Positions 24,291-36,116 of a stretch of 64,000 bases of DNA are shown piece after piece; within the stretch, counting starts at the first letter, position 1; each line of letters opens with the position of its first letter. The notes below the pieces were generated by a model. The model saw nothing but the letters and a program-made list of their open reading frames with translations, made no database searches and was not told where the DNA came from. Position numbers and translations under genes: made by a program. The DNA is from Ulota crispa (taxonomy: Eukaryota > Streptophyta > Bryopsida > Orthotrichales > Orthotrichaceae), in contig OY987247.1 of the NCBI GenBank assembly GCA_963920765.1, positions 8,652,471 to 8,716,470 on the forward strand, given 5' to 3'.

Positions 24291-24900
24291 TAACACCATA
24301 TTAGGTAAATTGGGAAAAACAATACATTTTGGGACTTTCACTATTGTTGTCATTATGTACAATTTAGTATATTAGAAAAAAAACAAGTGTGTATTTTCCT
24401 GTACAATAGTGAAGTCTCAATGATTGCCTCCAAAAATCATTCTCATAATGACAACTTTGAGCTATAGGTATGCCTACATTTTCAATAAAGGTGGAGTACA
24501 AAATGGTCCCTTTGTTTTTTCCAATTTATCTAACACAAAGATTCTCATTCCCTTTGGGTTTGTAGTTAGGAACTTAGGAAGGTAATTATAGACAAAAGTG
24601 TTAGGTAAATTGTTACCAAATTTTGTCATTTCTAATATTGTATTAGGTAAATTGGAAAAATAATACATTTTGGGACTTTTACTATTTCTATAAGTATGTA
24701 CAATTTAGCATATGCATATTACAAAAAACAAGCGTGCATTCTCTTGTATAGTATTGAAGTCTCAATGATTGCCTCCAAGAATTTCAAATAATTACAACTT
24801 TGAGTTATAGCTATGCGCCTATGCCTACATTAAATTGTATGTAAGATTAAGGTGGAGTACAAAACAATCCCTCTACTTTTGCCAATTTACAAAATATGGT
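24291..24900. mobile_element. Two adjacent M-family MITEs
   Basis: Two related units, about 24291-24535 and 24638-24900, each start with ATTAGGTAAATTGG(G)AAAAA and TTTTGGGACTTT, contain AATTTAGCATAT and AAGTCTCAATGATTGCCTCC, and end near CCAATTTA. Further copies of this subtype are at 26878 and 30698. No coding content. Confidence 0.65.
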
Positions 24901-25251
24901 AGAATCTACCATTTTGCTAAATTTGTTTAGAGATTGTCCCAACTAGTTAGACCATAGCATATTTTGTATAATTCAATTGATTGGATTGATCAACCATCAT
25001 TGTGTGGAATACTAGGAGAGCAATTGCATTTTGTGTTGCACTACTAACAAGTTGCACTTTGCTAAACAAACCTTTATTTGAATGCTCAATAATCACTGAG
25101 TAGATTTTTATAATTTGCACATATATCATGTTGCATTCTAGTGGGTACAAGAACATACTTGGAAATTGAACATACTTAGAAATTTGCTTCCAGAGGTGCA
25201 TTTGAGTTGCAGTTGAAACAAACAAAGTGTATGTTGGAACAATATTATTTA

Positions 25252-25356
25252 CTATTTCCAATGCTTGAAGGTCCTTGCTTGGAATGCCGTATGACTCTGC
25301 CCACGGAAAGAGATAGCCACAATGAAATCTGCCAAGATAACTTTTTTACCAGCCAT
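25252..25356 (-). CDS. Small signal-peptide-like ORF, copy b (34 aa)
   Basis: Unrecognised. ATG at 25354-25356 in the context GGCAACTATGGCT; TAG at 25252-25254. The peptide starts MAGKKVILADFIVAISF, a Lys-Lys n-region and hydrophobic core like a secretory signal peptide, then RGQSHTAFQARTFKHWK. The closest intact copy is d (36795-36899), same length, same end pattern (QAR..KHW). No A/B gene lies next to this copy. Conservation over seven copies could reflect either coding constraint or simple duplication; expression is unknown. It could also be an exon of a larger gene. Confidence 0.35.
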   Translation of the reverse strand: MAGKKVILADFIVAISFRGQSHTAFQARTFKHWK

Positions 25357-25429
25357 AGTTGCCGTAGTCATAGACTAATGAGATTACCCAGCATGACTAT
25401 TGTTAATAAACAATCTGGGTTCTCTTAAC

Positions 25430-27960
25430 TTCAATGCTTTAGTGATAAAAAGTTTTAAGAAGAGCATTTTGTGCAATTTATGAGTTTTGGTTCAATATTT
25501 GCAAATTTTGGAGTCCAAGTTCAATACCTGCATTAGGGAAATTTATTAAGAATTGTAGTGTTCTTTAAAAATGCCTCAATAACTTTGATACTCCTTAGTA
25601 GACAACTCTGTAATTAAATGTGCAGTTTGTAGATTTAGATTATGTGAGGTAGGAAATGCTAGGAAAATGTTTGAAAATATTTTTTTGGGTTTATTTTCAT
25701 AATTATCTCATTCCTTCTATGAGATTATAGTTAATAAGGTAATAGTAGAAATTTGAAACAAAATAATGCACTTCATAAGATGGCTTTGTGTAGGGTACAT
25801 GCTGGTCATGGCTGTCAATGTTTCTATAAACTTTTAATCAAAATTTGTCACTTCTATCATTTTCTTGAGTTTAAGTAGAGATTGTCACAATAAGTTTGTC
25901 AACAACGTATTTATTACAACGCAATTGTTTGGATTGGTAGTTGAGCTTTTGTGCTTTTGTATTACACATGTTGTGTCTTGTACACATGAATTGTGAGTCT
26001 TGTGACATATTGCAATCATTTATTGTAAAAGTTTGAATAAAATTTCAATAACGAGTATTTGTTTTGTCTTTGTATCTATTTGATTTGTCTGATGAATTCT
26101 TGGTTGTTCTTGAAACAAATTATTTACATGTTTTTTAATGAATCCCATGTGATTTTGTTTCAATTTAAAGTTTAAAATTTGAACGTCATTATTTGCCCAA
26201 CATCTGTCTTTAAATGACATCTTAATCACTACCATGAGTTCTCTATTTTTGCCCGTTTGTTGTCCATGTCTAATAAATGCAACTTGTACAATACGGTAGT
26301 CTTGCTTGTTCATTTGAAGTGAAATGAAAAGTACTTTAGAAAGATCTTGAACAAGGATTTTGAATCATAATGCCAATGCAAATAATGTTTTAAATATGCA
26401 AGTTGCAAAGAGATTGATCAAAGTGCATTATGAAAATCAGAAGATGACATATATAAAATTCCCCAACCATGTGACTTGTACCATATGTTAACTACAAAAA
26501 TAATAATTTGCATATTGTATGCTCATCAAAAGTGCCACATTGGTTTTTTGTAATTCTAAGCATAATCTTTTTGTGCCAAACCAATCTACCATTGGTCCAG
26601 CAACACATTTTTGCTAACATTAAAATTGGATAGTGTAACAAAACTTTTTGAATTTGGTTTTCATTTTACTTTAGGTTTTTGAGTGAACTATCTAGAAAAT
26701 TAGATATAACAAAACCATGCGTGATAGTAAACACCCTATGGTATTGACTTATGGTGTGGGTTTTCAATTTATCATGTGTTGTTATTGTTTTAACAAATCT
26801 TCCTTCTTTTAAAAATTCCAAGGAATATACAATGAACAAAAAGTAATTGAATGTTTAAGCTCTATAAAAGATATAACATCACATAAGGGAAATTTGGAAA
26901 AACCCTAAGTTTTGGGACTTTTCACTATTTTTGACATTATATACATTTTAGCATATTATAAAAAAACAAGAGTGCATTTTCTTGTATAATAGTGAAGTCT
27001 TAATGATTGCCTCCAAGAACTTTGATAATTATAACTTTGAGCAATAGCTATGCCTTACATTTACTATATGTGGAATAAAAGTGGAATACAAAACAATCCC
27101 TCCTTTTTTTCCAATTTACCTAATATGGTGTTAAATTGTTAATGTGTGATTTCATGTGTAAAAGACAAAGTAAAATGCTTCACATGACTGTGCGGCAAGG
27201 GCCACATGTAAAATATAGTAAAACAACTAAAAGCCTTGGATCATGATTGTTACACTTTTACACAATTTAGGGAGATTTCTAAGGTAAAATGCTGATGTCA
27301 AAAGTTGTCTATGAGAATTTAAATAACTCTTGATGAGGTTGACATTTTGTGATTTAAAGGGGTCAAAAAAGATGTTTAGAAGAAGAGATCCATAATAAAT
27401 ACAAAGTTACAAACAATGAAAAATGAAAAAAAATCTTCTTTAATTACATAGTTGAACTTCTGATATTTGTTTATGATGTGATTACAACAATCTAAGTCAC
27501 ACTAAGTCACACTAAGTCACTAACCACTAGTTTGGAGCTTTTTGAGAGAAATATAGAAATCCTTTTAGTGAGTTACTTACTTTGAATGAAAAGATCTCTA
27601 CCTTCTTTATATATCCACGCTTGCATAAAACTAAAGGTAAGAACTTTTTAAGACTCAACAACAAATATGACCAAATTTAACATACTCAATTAAAATTGGA
27701 TTTCAATTGCAAAACCTAGGTCTTCTCATTTCTCATGTTGAGCAATTTAGATTTTCTCATTTCTTGTTTCATTGGAAGAAAAAGTTTCTCATCATTCAAT
27801 TGGAAGATATAGATCATTCCACTTTATTCACAAAATGTCATATGTCATGTACTAAGGTTTGATGGAAAATTTCTCTTGTTAAACAATTTTTTGAAGGCAT
27901 CAAATAAAGAGCATTTTGAATTGCAATTTTTTTTTTCAAATTTATTTTAGGATGGAGTGG
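25430..27960 (+). repeat. Repeat unit R, copy 1
   Basis: About 2.5 kb shared with 29100-31900, 36960-39778 and, in reverse, 40703-43140, 43325-44770 and 49990-52640. Landmarks in order: GTCATGGCTGTCAA; AAATGACAT; GTCTAATAAATGCAACTTG; CATTTGAAGTGAAATG; CCCCAACCATGTG; CTTATGGTGTGG; GGAGATTTCTAAG; AAAGATCTCTAC. A minus-strand frame near 26240-26310 (IVQVAFIRHGQQTG) recurs in other copies but is interrupted in each, so R may hold dead exons. I do not recognise the source. Confidence 0.75.
26878..27131. mobile_element. MITE M in R copy 1
   Basis: Same subtype as 24291-24900: GGGAAATTTGGAAAAACCC at the left, TTTTGGGACTTTTCAC, GCCTCCAAGAACTTT, and CCAATTTACCTAATATGGTG at the right. R copy 2 has a sister at the equivalent site (30698-30962); R copies 3 and 4 lack it, so it predates the copy 1/copy 2 split. 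Confidence 0.65.
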
Positions 27961-28081
27961 TAGAGTAGAATGCACTAAAGTAACAATAGTAAAAATTGCC
28001 ATACATCATTTTTTTAGTGTGTTGTATTTATTTTGTTACATATCAATCATTTTATTTTGCAAAGTTCCTCAAAGTAGCAAG

Positions 28082-28442
28082 CATGGTTGTCACATTGGAC
28101 TGCCCAATTGACCTCTTGCTCATACGCCCAAAGTTCTTGATTGAGGTCATGGTCCATTTAATGAAATCAATTCATAGTTGAATTTTAAAAATGGTACAAA
28201 AAGATAAAAAAAACTTACTATACATGCTAGGGACACTCATTGTTGCCAGCATGAAGTCAAAATGTGGATTCAAGGCCATATCACATAATGAAAATGAAAA
28301 ATGACAATATGATTCTTCCTTTTTTAGGTCAAAAACCCTAAAAATAGCCTAGAACACACAAGTGGGCAAACACGTTTGTCCATATGGTTTTTACGTGCGT
28401 TTGCATGCTTGACAACCAAAATTTGTCTAAAGTAACAACTAT
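28082..28442. mobile_element. hAT-like MITE G, copy 2, exact 8-bp TSD
   Basis: Starts CATGGTTGTCACATTGG and ends GTAACAACTATG. It is flanked by an exact 8-bp duplication GTAGCAAG. The matching place near 31871 carries a single GTAGCAAG and no insertion. Interior matches 18634, 48117 and 56433. Confidence 0.88.
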
Positions 28443-28654
28443 GGTAGCAAGTGACAATTTTTTTGAAAATTTTGGGACAATAATCACATATGAAACTATT
28501 CTACACATAATTGTTATCAATGCAATAACAAAAAATCAATTTATTGACTACACATGTTTCCCATTCTTTATTCCATGATTCCACATTCAATAAGAGCATA
28601 CGACCATAGTTGACTTAACAATAAGTGGAGGCTCTATACTTGCCAAAAATATAA

Positions 28655-28785
28655 AACTAACCATGTCAGTGGCACTTTGCTACACTAGCCAAGTCAATGG
28701 CAATGCACCACACTAACTAGATGGCATCTCACTACAATAACTAGGTAGCATTTCATTACATTAATCAATAGGCATCTTAATAGAG
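28655..28785. repeat. Minisatellite, 24-bp units
   Basis: Degenerate array built on CACTAACTAG(G/A)TGGCATCTCA, related to 19195-19350, 32075-32175 and 55890-56065. Confidence 0.65.
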
Positions 28786-28978
28786 AATAGAGAATGGTTA
28801 GCTTGTACAAATATTGTACTGCATTCCATTCCAGTGAGTATAATTGTAAGAACATACGTAGAAATCTAATTCTAGAGGTTCATTTGAGTTGCAATTGAAA
28901 CAATCAAAGTGTATGTTGAAACAATGATAGTTAGTGCTTGCAATGCTTGAAGGTCCCTGCTTGGGACGTCATTTCACT

Positions 28979-29038
28979 CTACCCACGGAAAGAAATAGCC
29001 ACAATGAGCGTTGCCAAGATCATTTCTTTACTAGCCAT
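28979..29038 (-). pseudogene. Small signal-peptide-like ORF, copy c (truncated)
   Basis: ATG at 29036-29038, context ACAACCATGGCTAG. Reads MASKEMILATLIVAISFRG and meets TAG at 28979-28981, where copies b and d have CAG. The flanks on both sides still match the other copies. Likely a decayed copy. Confidence 0.45.
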
Positions 29039-29099
29039 GGTTGTTGTCTTCACAGACTGACTGTTGAAATCAACCAGCATGAGAATAGTTAATCAAAAG

Positions 29100-31900
29100 T
29101 TGGGTTTTGCTTAACATGAATGTTTTTGTGATAATAAGTTTGAAGAGGTGCATTTTGTGCAATTTATGAGGTTATGTTCAATACTTGCAAATTTCCTTTT
29201 TGAGTCCAGGTTCAATTAGCATTAGGGAAACTTAAAAATAGAACTGTAGTGTTCTTTAAAAATGCCTCAGTAAAACTAGATACTCACAAGTATACAAATT
29301 TGTAATTAAATGATTATCCAGTTTGTAGATTTTGATAATGTGAGATTTGAAACGGTTGGAAAATGTTTGGAATTTTTTTTTGAGTTTCAATTAAGAAGGT
29401 AATAGTAGATACAAGAAACAAAATAATGCACTTGATGAGGTGGCTTTGTGTATGGCACATGCCTGTCATGGATGTCAACCTTTTGGTAGATTTGTTATCA
29501 AAATTTGTCATTTCCATCATTTTCTTGAGTTTGTTTAGTGATTGACATGTCACAATAAGTTAGTCCATAACAGATTGTGTACTATACAATTGTTTGGATT
29601 CATCAACAAAAATAGTAAGTTGAGCTTTTGTGCTTTTGTATTGCACAACATGTTATGTTTTAATATGAATTGTGACTTATTGCAATCATTTATTGTAAAA
29701 GTATGAATAAAATTTCAATAGGATTTTGATTTTCTTGCATTGAGTATTCAGCATTAGTGTATTGTCTAGTCTGTTTTTGTATGTTTGGTTTCTTTTGTGT
29801 AGGAGGCTTATGAACAATATTGGTGTAATGAGTTCCATAGTCATTTCATACTTGCTGGGTTGACAAAATCAACAAACAAGTGTTTGTTTTATCTTAGTTT
29901 GTCCATTGATTTGTTTGATAAAATCTTGGTTGTTCTTGAAACAAATTATTCACATCTTTTTGAGTGATCCCATTTGATTTGGTTACATTATTAAGTTTTG
30001 GGAGGGAATGCCATTTTTGTCCAATTTCCATCTTTAAATGACATGTTAGTCATGACCATGAATTTGTCCATTTCTAATTTTCTACCCATTTGTTGTCCAC
30101 CTCTAGTAAATGCAACTTGTACAATATGATTGCATTGCTTGTTCCTTTGAAGTGAAATGAAAAGTATTTTAGGAAGATCTTGAATCAAGATTTTGAGTGA
30201 TAATGCAAGTGCAAATAATGCTTTAAAATGTGCAAGTTGCAAAGAGTTTGATCAAAGCACAAGTCATTATGAAAAGCAAAAGATGACATATATCAAACTC
30301 CCCAACCATGTGTCTTGTATCACAATTTAATTACAAAATAAATTATTTGCATATTCTATCCACCACTTGATTGTGCCACATTAGATTATTGTGCCTATTA
30401 TTAGAATACTTTTGTGCCAAATCAATCTACCACTGGTCCAACCACGCATTTTTGCTAACATCAAAATTGAGTAGTGCAACAAAACTTTTCAAATTTGGTT
30501 TTTGCTTTATTTTAGGTTTTTGAGTGAACTATCTAGGAAATTAGATAGAGAGAACCATGTGTGGTGGTAAAGACCCTATGGTATTGACTTATGGTGTGGC
30601 TTTGGTTATTATTTTAATAAATCTTCTTTCTTTCAAAATATCCAAGGAATTTACAACGAACCAACAATAAATGATTGTTTATGCTCTATAAGAGATGTAA
30701 TGCCATGTAAGGTAAATTGAGAACTTTTTTATATTTGGGACTTTTCACTACTTCTGCCATTATACACATTTTAGGATTTTTAGCATGTTACAAAAAAAAA
30801 CATGTATTTTCTTGTATAATAGTGGAGTCTTAATAATTGCCTCTAAGAGCTTTGATAATTATAACTTTGAGCAATAGCTCTGCCTTACATTTATTGTGTG
30901 TTGGATTAAGGTGGAGTACAAAACGACCCCTCCTTTTTTCCCAATTAACCTAATATGATGTTAAATTGTTAATGTGTAATTTCATATGTGAAAAACAAAG
31001 TAAAATGCTTCATGTGTGTGCCCAGGGCCACATATAAAATATAGTAAAACAACTAAAGGCTTTGGATCATGATTGTTACACTTTTACACAATTTAAGGAG
31101 ATTTCTAAGGTAAAATGCTCATGTCAAAAGTTGTCTATGAGAATTTAGCAACTCTTGATGAGGTTGGATTTTTGTGATTTAAAGGGGTGAAAAAATAGAT
31201 CCATAAATTCAAAAACAACAAAAAACAAAAAACAAAAATTCTTTAATTAGTCAATTGTATTTGTGATATTTTTTTATATTGTGATTGCAATAATCTATGC
31301 TGCACTAATCACTAATTTGGGGTTTTTGAATTTTTGTGTGGAATGTGGAGATCCTTGTGAGTTGTGTACTTTGAATGAAAAGATCTCTACTTTCTTTATA
31401 TATCCACACTTGCACAACACTAACTAGGTAAGAACTTTTTAAGGCTCAACAACAAATATGACCAAATTTAACTTATTCAATTAAAATTGGATTTCAATTG
31501 CAAAACCTAGGTACGCTTTCTCATTTCTCATGTTGAGCAATTTAGATTTTCTCATTTTTTGTTTTGTTGGAAGAAAAAGTTTCTCATCATTCAATTGGAA
31601 GATATAGATTGTTCCACTTTATTCACAAATTAAACGTCATGTGCCATGTATCAAGGTTTGATGGAAAATTTTTCTTGTTAAACAATTTTTTGAAGGCACC
31701 AAATAAAGAGCCTTTTGGATTGCAATTTTTTTTTCAAGTTCCTTTCGTGAACAAGTGGAAAAGTAGAATACACTAAAGCAACAATAGTGGAAAGTGCTCC
31801 ACATCAATTTGTGTTGTATTTGATTCAATAGTTACATATCAATCATTTGATTTTGCAAAGTTCCTTAAAGTAGCAAGTGACTTTTCTAAACTTTTTGAAC
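29100..31900 (+). repeat. Repeat unit R, copy 2
   Basis: Same order of landmarks as copy 1. It contains a minus-strand frame with VQVAFTRGGQQMGRK near 30070-30130, equivalent to the frame in copy 1. An M-family MITE lies at 30698-30962. The right end near 31871 keeps the unfilled target of the hAT-like MITE found at 28082. Confidence 0.75.
30698..30962. mobile_element. MITE M in R copy 2
   Basis: Equivalent in site and sequence to 26878-27131, with AAGGTAAATTGAGAAC at the left and CCCAATTAACCTAATATGATG at the right. Confidence 0.6.
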
Positions 31901-32074
31901 AATTATAACATAGACTAATTTACATCTAGTTGTTATGAATGGAATAAACAAATGTCATTTTATTGACTAAACATGTTTTTCCATACTTTATTCCATGATT
32001 CCACATGCAATAAGAGCACATGACATTAATTGACTCATCATTGAATGGAGGCCCCATCTTTACTAGATATATAA

Positions 32075-32175
32075 AACTAACCATGTGGCACTTTGCTACA
32101 TTGGCCAAATGGCAATTCACCACACTAACTAGGTGGCATCTCACTATACTAACTAGGTGGTTTTTACTATACTAA
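32075..32175. repeat. Minisatellite, 24-bp units
   Basis: Four to five degenerate units on CACTAACTAGGTGGCATCTC, about 2.9 kb upstream of gene B1. Confidence 0.65.
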
Positions 32176-32199
32176 TAAAGTGCCATCTTAATATTATAA

Positions 32200-33316
32200 A
32201 CATGTCCCATAGTAGTCAAGTGCATATTAGAAGAAAAATGTGTCCAAAACTATTGGTTCACAATGATTGCAATTATTCTAAAAAACTATAATTGAGTTAT
32301 TGTATAGTCATTTAAGACGTTTGCAATTGTTGCAAACTAATTGTTTCCAACACTTTTGTTGCTTATAGTGGCATCTTACAAAAAAATGACATATATGTAA
32401 AAAGTGGGTGGCATCTCATTTGCAAGATGGCAAATACCATATGATTATGAACATCTAATTTTCTTTCTACTTATATTAGACATAAGTTTATTTATAATAA
32501 CTTGTGCCTTTTAAATGGAGAAACGTGCTTACAACATTTTGAGACCTTGGTTCCAATTGAATTGTTACTCAAGTATGTTCAAGATTTATTTACATATAAA
32601 AACGCTTTTCACAAATCTCATGATTGTTAATTTAAAATTGAAATTTGGTACGTATCAAAATTTAAAGCAAGGTAATGGCACAATTAGGGTATCCAAAAAG
32701 GACTGCTTAACTCCAATTTTGCCATACTCATGATACTTATTCTATTTATTATGTCTTACTAGATAGTGCTATGCTCTTAACTTTTTCACAAGAAGGTGCT
32801 TATACTTATGGATTAGTAGAAAAGAAATATACCTTTTCAAATGAAGAATGTTATTATGTCCAAATGAACGATTTTGTGAGAAGTTTAGGAATTGTCTCAT
32901 TTCATAAAAATGAAGTAAAGGACTCATCTGGACTACAAATTTGGTTAGTAGGAATTAGGTTATTGCATTTATAATTGTGTAAGTTTCTATGGTCCATGAA
33001 TTTAAAGTATATTAGTCCATACATTACTAAAATTAGTTGTTATGAATTCTTTTAGGTACAATCTCATGCAAGTTTTTCCACCTCCAAAAAAGAACATAAA
33101 AAATTTGTAAATTTTCTTTTTAAGTGGCAAAAGCATGCACACATACTTGTTTCTAGGTGCCCATATAGTCAAAATTATTAAAATGTTAATAACCAATTTT
33201 AGGGAGCCATTACAAATTACAAGTCAAAAAAAGTCCAAATTAGGACATTTGTGTTCTAATCACTTTTATGTTGTGAAAAAAAATCAAGAAAGTTCTTTTG
33301 ATGGAAGGAACACTTT
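32200..33316 (+). repeat. Block upstream of B1, mirrored on the right side
   Basis: No gene seen. 33050-33316 is matched in reverse by about 49250-49510: landmark GATGGAAGGAACACTTT here and AGTGTTCCTTCCATC there. The stretch at 32515-32650 resembles 19550-19700 upstream of A1. Confidence 0.6.
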
Positions 33317-33576
33317 AACACCATATTTGTTAATTTGGAAGAAACAGGTCTTCCATTTTGTACTCCACTTCAAACCCAAAAAGTTACTTTAAACTAGATT
33401 CAAAGGTAATCTATCAAATTTAGTCTGAGCCGCTAAGATTTTTTCCCTTGCAAATCCCTCCTCTCAAGTGAGGGCAGGTGTACAAAAAATTGCTCAGCTC
33501 GGTTTGAGGTGATCACCTCAAACTTCTTGAAAGTCCCAAAATGTACCATTTTTCCCAATTTAACAAATATGTTGTT
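33317..33576. mobile_element. MITE M with CTTT target duplication
   Basis: Starts AACACCATATTTGTTAATTT and ends AACAAATATGTTGTT, flanked by CTTT on both sides. The mirrored block near 49240 reads straight through (AACACTTTCTAAATG), so that side is the empty site. Contains the perfect palindrome with core GAGGTGATCACCTC at 33502-33523. Confidence 0.82.
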
Positions 33577-33837
33577 CTTTCTAAATGAATGTCTTAATGT
33601 AAAAAAAGCTTAAGAATAATGTCTCATCACTTGCATGTTCAAATTTTTTCCTAAACAAAAATAATCTGGAGTCACTTGTGCAGATGAGATAAGAGTCCTC
33701 TTTGGACATTTGGCAAGGCTCTTTTAGGGGTACCTTGATTGTGCCATTGCCCAATAAGATATCCAAAAGATACATCACTTAATGATTTTGCAATTTTATT
33801 TCTACAAGTTTGGTTCTCCATTAGGGCATAATGCTTT

Positions 33838-34088
33838 AACACCATATTCAACAAATTGGGAAAATGAATACATGTTGGGACTTCTAAATTTGCATTTTTG
33901 AGAGTATTTTGGTGATTTAAAGTGAATTTTATGATAATTTCTTCAAAATCTTACATCAATGATGTAGAATCTTGAAAGATTTATTATAAAACTAACTTTG
34001 AATTGTTGAAATACTCTCACAAATGCAAAATTTAAAAGCCCCAACTCCCAAGATGTATCCTTTTTCCTAGTTTATTGAATATGGTGTT
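33838..34088. mobile_element. MITE M with CTTT target duplication
   Basis: AACACCATATTCAACAAATT at the left and TTGAATATGGTGTT at the right, flanked by CTTT on both sides. The interior carries inverted arms around AGTTTTATAATAAATC. No coding content. Confidence 0.8.
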
Positions 34089-34754
34089 CTTTTTAAGTTT
34101 TCAAAAACTAGGGTCTCAAAAGCTAGTGATATTTCAACATGAAGTGGGTCTGCAACTTTGAAATGATGCATTTGACACATTTGAGATCCTTGTTTCAAAC
34201 AAGTCGTTGTGCATAGAAAGTACATAACAAAAAAACATCATTTGAGACAATGAATGATCTAAAAACCTTCAAACTCAAGAATTCAATGCTCATTAATTTG
34301 AGTAAAAATGTAGTTTTTGGACTTTTGGATTTTATCTTTTCAATAGAGTTTTGGTGATTTAGAGTGAACTTTATGCTAATCTTCTGTTCAAAACCTTACA
34401 TCAATGATGAAATATCTTGAAAGGATCATCAAAAAACTCACTTAAAATCACCATAATATTCCCACAAATGCTAAATTTAATATCTCCAAAATTGATTTTG
34501 GGAATTTTTTTCCCAAATTAACTTTTAATATCGAGCTCAAGTTTAAATCCATTCCATTTCACTAAAAGTATGAAAAAGCCCCCATGGGGAAAAAACCAGT
34601 ATCGTCCCGAGAAGTCGCACTTCACTGAAAGTATGACTACATGTGGAGTGAGTATTCGATCGTAATTGCAAAGTTTTAGAATCGAGAAGTAGGACATGAG
34701 ATACATGTTTTCTGTTTTCTGTTTGAACTGAACACAAAAAAATCTTTTGAACAA
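34089..34754. repeat. 5' part of the gene block, no gene
   Basis: 34120-34260 matches the 5' block of A1 (19830-20000). 34300-34530 is AT-rich with fragments resembling MITE ends. No supportable coding sequence. Confidence 0.5.
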
Positions 34755-35021
34755 ATAACTCCGTTACCATAAGCTTGCCTCACAAGCCATTTTTACCTCA
34801 TAATGGCAGAAGCAGGTGGTCAACCAGTGGTAGTCAACCCTAAGGAAATCCAAGTGTCTCCAACCTTCCATAAATCTGCCACTTGTAGCAACACAGGGCG
34901 CCTTGCGCTTGTATTCATAACTTACAGTGTGCCATCTCCCTCCTCCATTCCGTTGTTTTACCTTTCTTACTTGTGCACAGCGTGGTGAGTGAGTCTGTGT
35001 CTCGAAAACTGCAGTAGAGAG
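34755..35021 (+). promoter_or_regulatory. Conserved 5' flank of gene B1
   Basis: GGTCAACC at 34818 and AGTCAACCC at 34832, about 190-200 bp before the ATG, followed by GGGCGCCTTGCGCTTG, TGTATTCATAACTTACAG and CATCTCCCTCCTCCATTC. All have equivalents in the other three copies. The leader ends CTGTGTCTCGAAAACTGCAG. Inferred promoter plus leader. Confidence 0.55.
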
Positions 35022-36116
35022 ATGGCTAGAGATTCATGGAGTTACCAGAGCGAAAGGGAAGTCCCTTACCCAGACGATGGCTGGGACCGGGACAGCTGGG
35101 TGCCTGTTTCACCAAACACTTTTACATACGTTGACGATAGTGAAAGCGGGAGAGGAGGTGGTGGCGGTGTAGAGCGGAATGAGTTCTTCACCGTGCATTT
35201 TGAAGAAGGACGCCAGTGGACGTCTATACGGCTACTCAGCCAGAAGCTGGACGTCTTCACAGCGGACCTTCAGCACTATGCTCACTTGATGAGGTTGATC
35301 GATCCGGAAGAGGTTATAGTGCGTTTGGTGCTGGTCGGGAGTGATGGAGTCAACAGGCTGGAACTGGACGTCTCTTTGACGCTCAGTGACGTTTTGATGT
35401 GCATGGTCGAAGGCGATGTGCTTGAAGCCGTGCTCACCAGGACTACGCCATCGGCAACGGTCTCCTCCATCGTCCAGGGCCAAACGGACATCGTCGAGCA
35501 CGTGAGGGACACTCAGCGTCACAACCAGCTGTACAACCAGCTGTACGCCGCCTCTGCTAATGCTTCAACCGGGGTTCTAAACCAGTGCCAAGACCGTGCT
35601 ATGAAGAAGTCACCCAGCAGCCAAGGGTAGCGCCGCTCGTCGTCGGTGTGGGCGTCTATGGCACCCTCTCTTCCTGTTGTGCCTTCGTGGAGCCGAAGCG
35701 GCTGCTGGTTGCCCTCTGGCAACAGTGAGCAAGATCATTTGGCGATCGTCAACTCCATCCAGTCTCTTCCTGGAGTGCAAGACTTCGCTGAGTCCAGCTC
35801 GAACTCAAATGCCTCTTTAATACGACAAGAGACACCAGCATCGCTTGCTCTTCCAGCGATGCAAATGAAGAGCACAGGCAACGAACATGGGCTGGTCCGC
35901 TGGCCAAGACATAGGGACCATGACAGCCGAACATACTTTACAGAAGCCTTAGATAACACGACCAGAGTACTCCAAGAAGCAGGAGAATTCCTGGCGCACC
36001 TTCAACGCTTGAAGCAGGGATCAGTGGACCAGGGCAACGCTGATGTTGCTGGAGCCAGAGGAGAGATCATAGTGCAAAGAGAAGGTAACGAAGTCGTGGA
36101 AACCTGCATGCCCTGA
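35022..36116 (+). pseudogene. Gene B1, interrupted by one in-frame TAG
   Basis: ATG in GAGAGATGGCTAGAG. Open for 202 codons to TAG at 35628-35630, then open in the same frame to 36116. The upstream part holds RGGGGGVER, FFTVHFEEGRQW, LLSQKLDVF, LVLVGSDGVN and LELDVSLTLSDVLMCM; the downstream part VWASMAPSLPVVPSW, LPGVQDF, LVRWPRHRDHD, and VLQEAGEFLAHLQR. B2 reads through the equivalent place (RKRSSLSVW). The lesion is a single codon, so it is recent, or the product ends early, or stop readthrough occurs; no readthrough signal is recognised. No signal peptide or membrane span. Function unknown. Confidence 0.72.

Noticed and set aside
27790..31776. 70-codon frame at 31564-31776 with a counterpart near 27780-27960
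   Set aside because: The counterpart in R copy 1 is interrupted, so the frame is not conserved.
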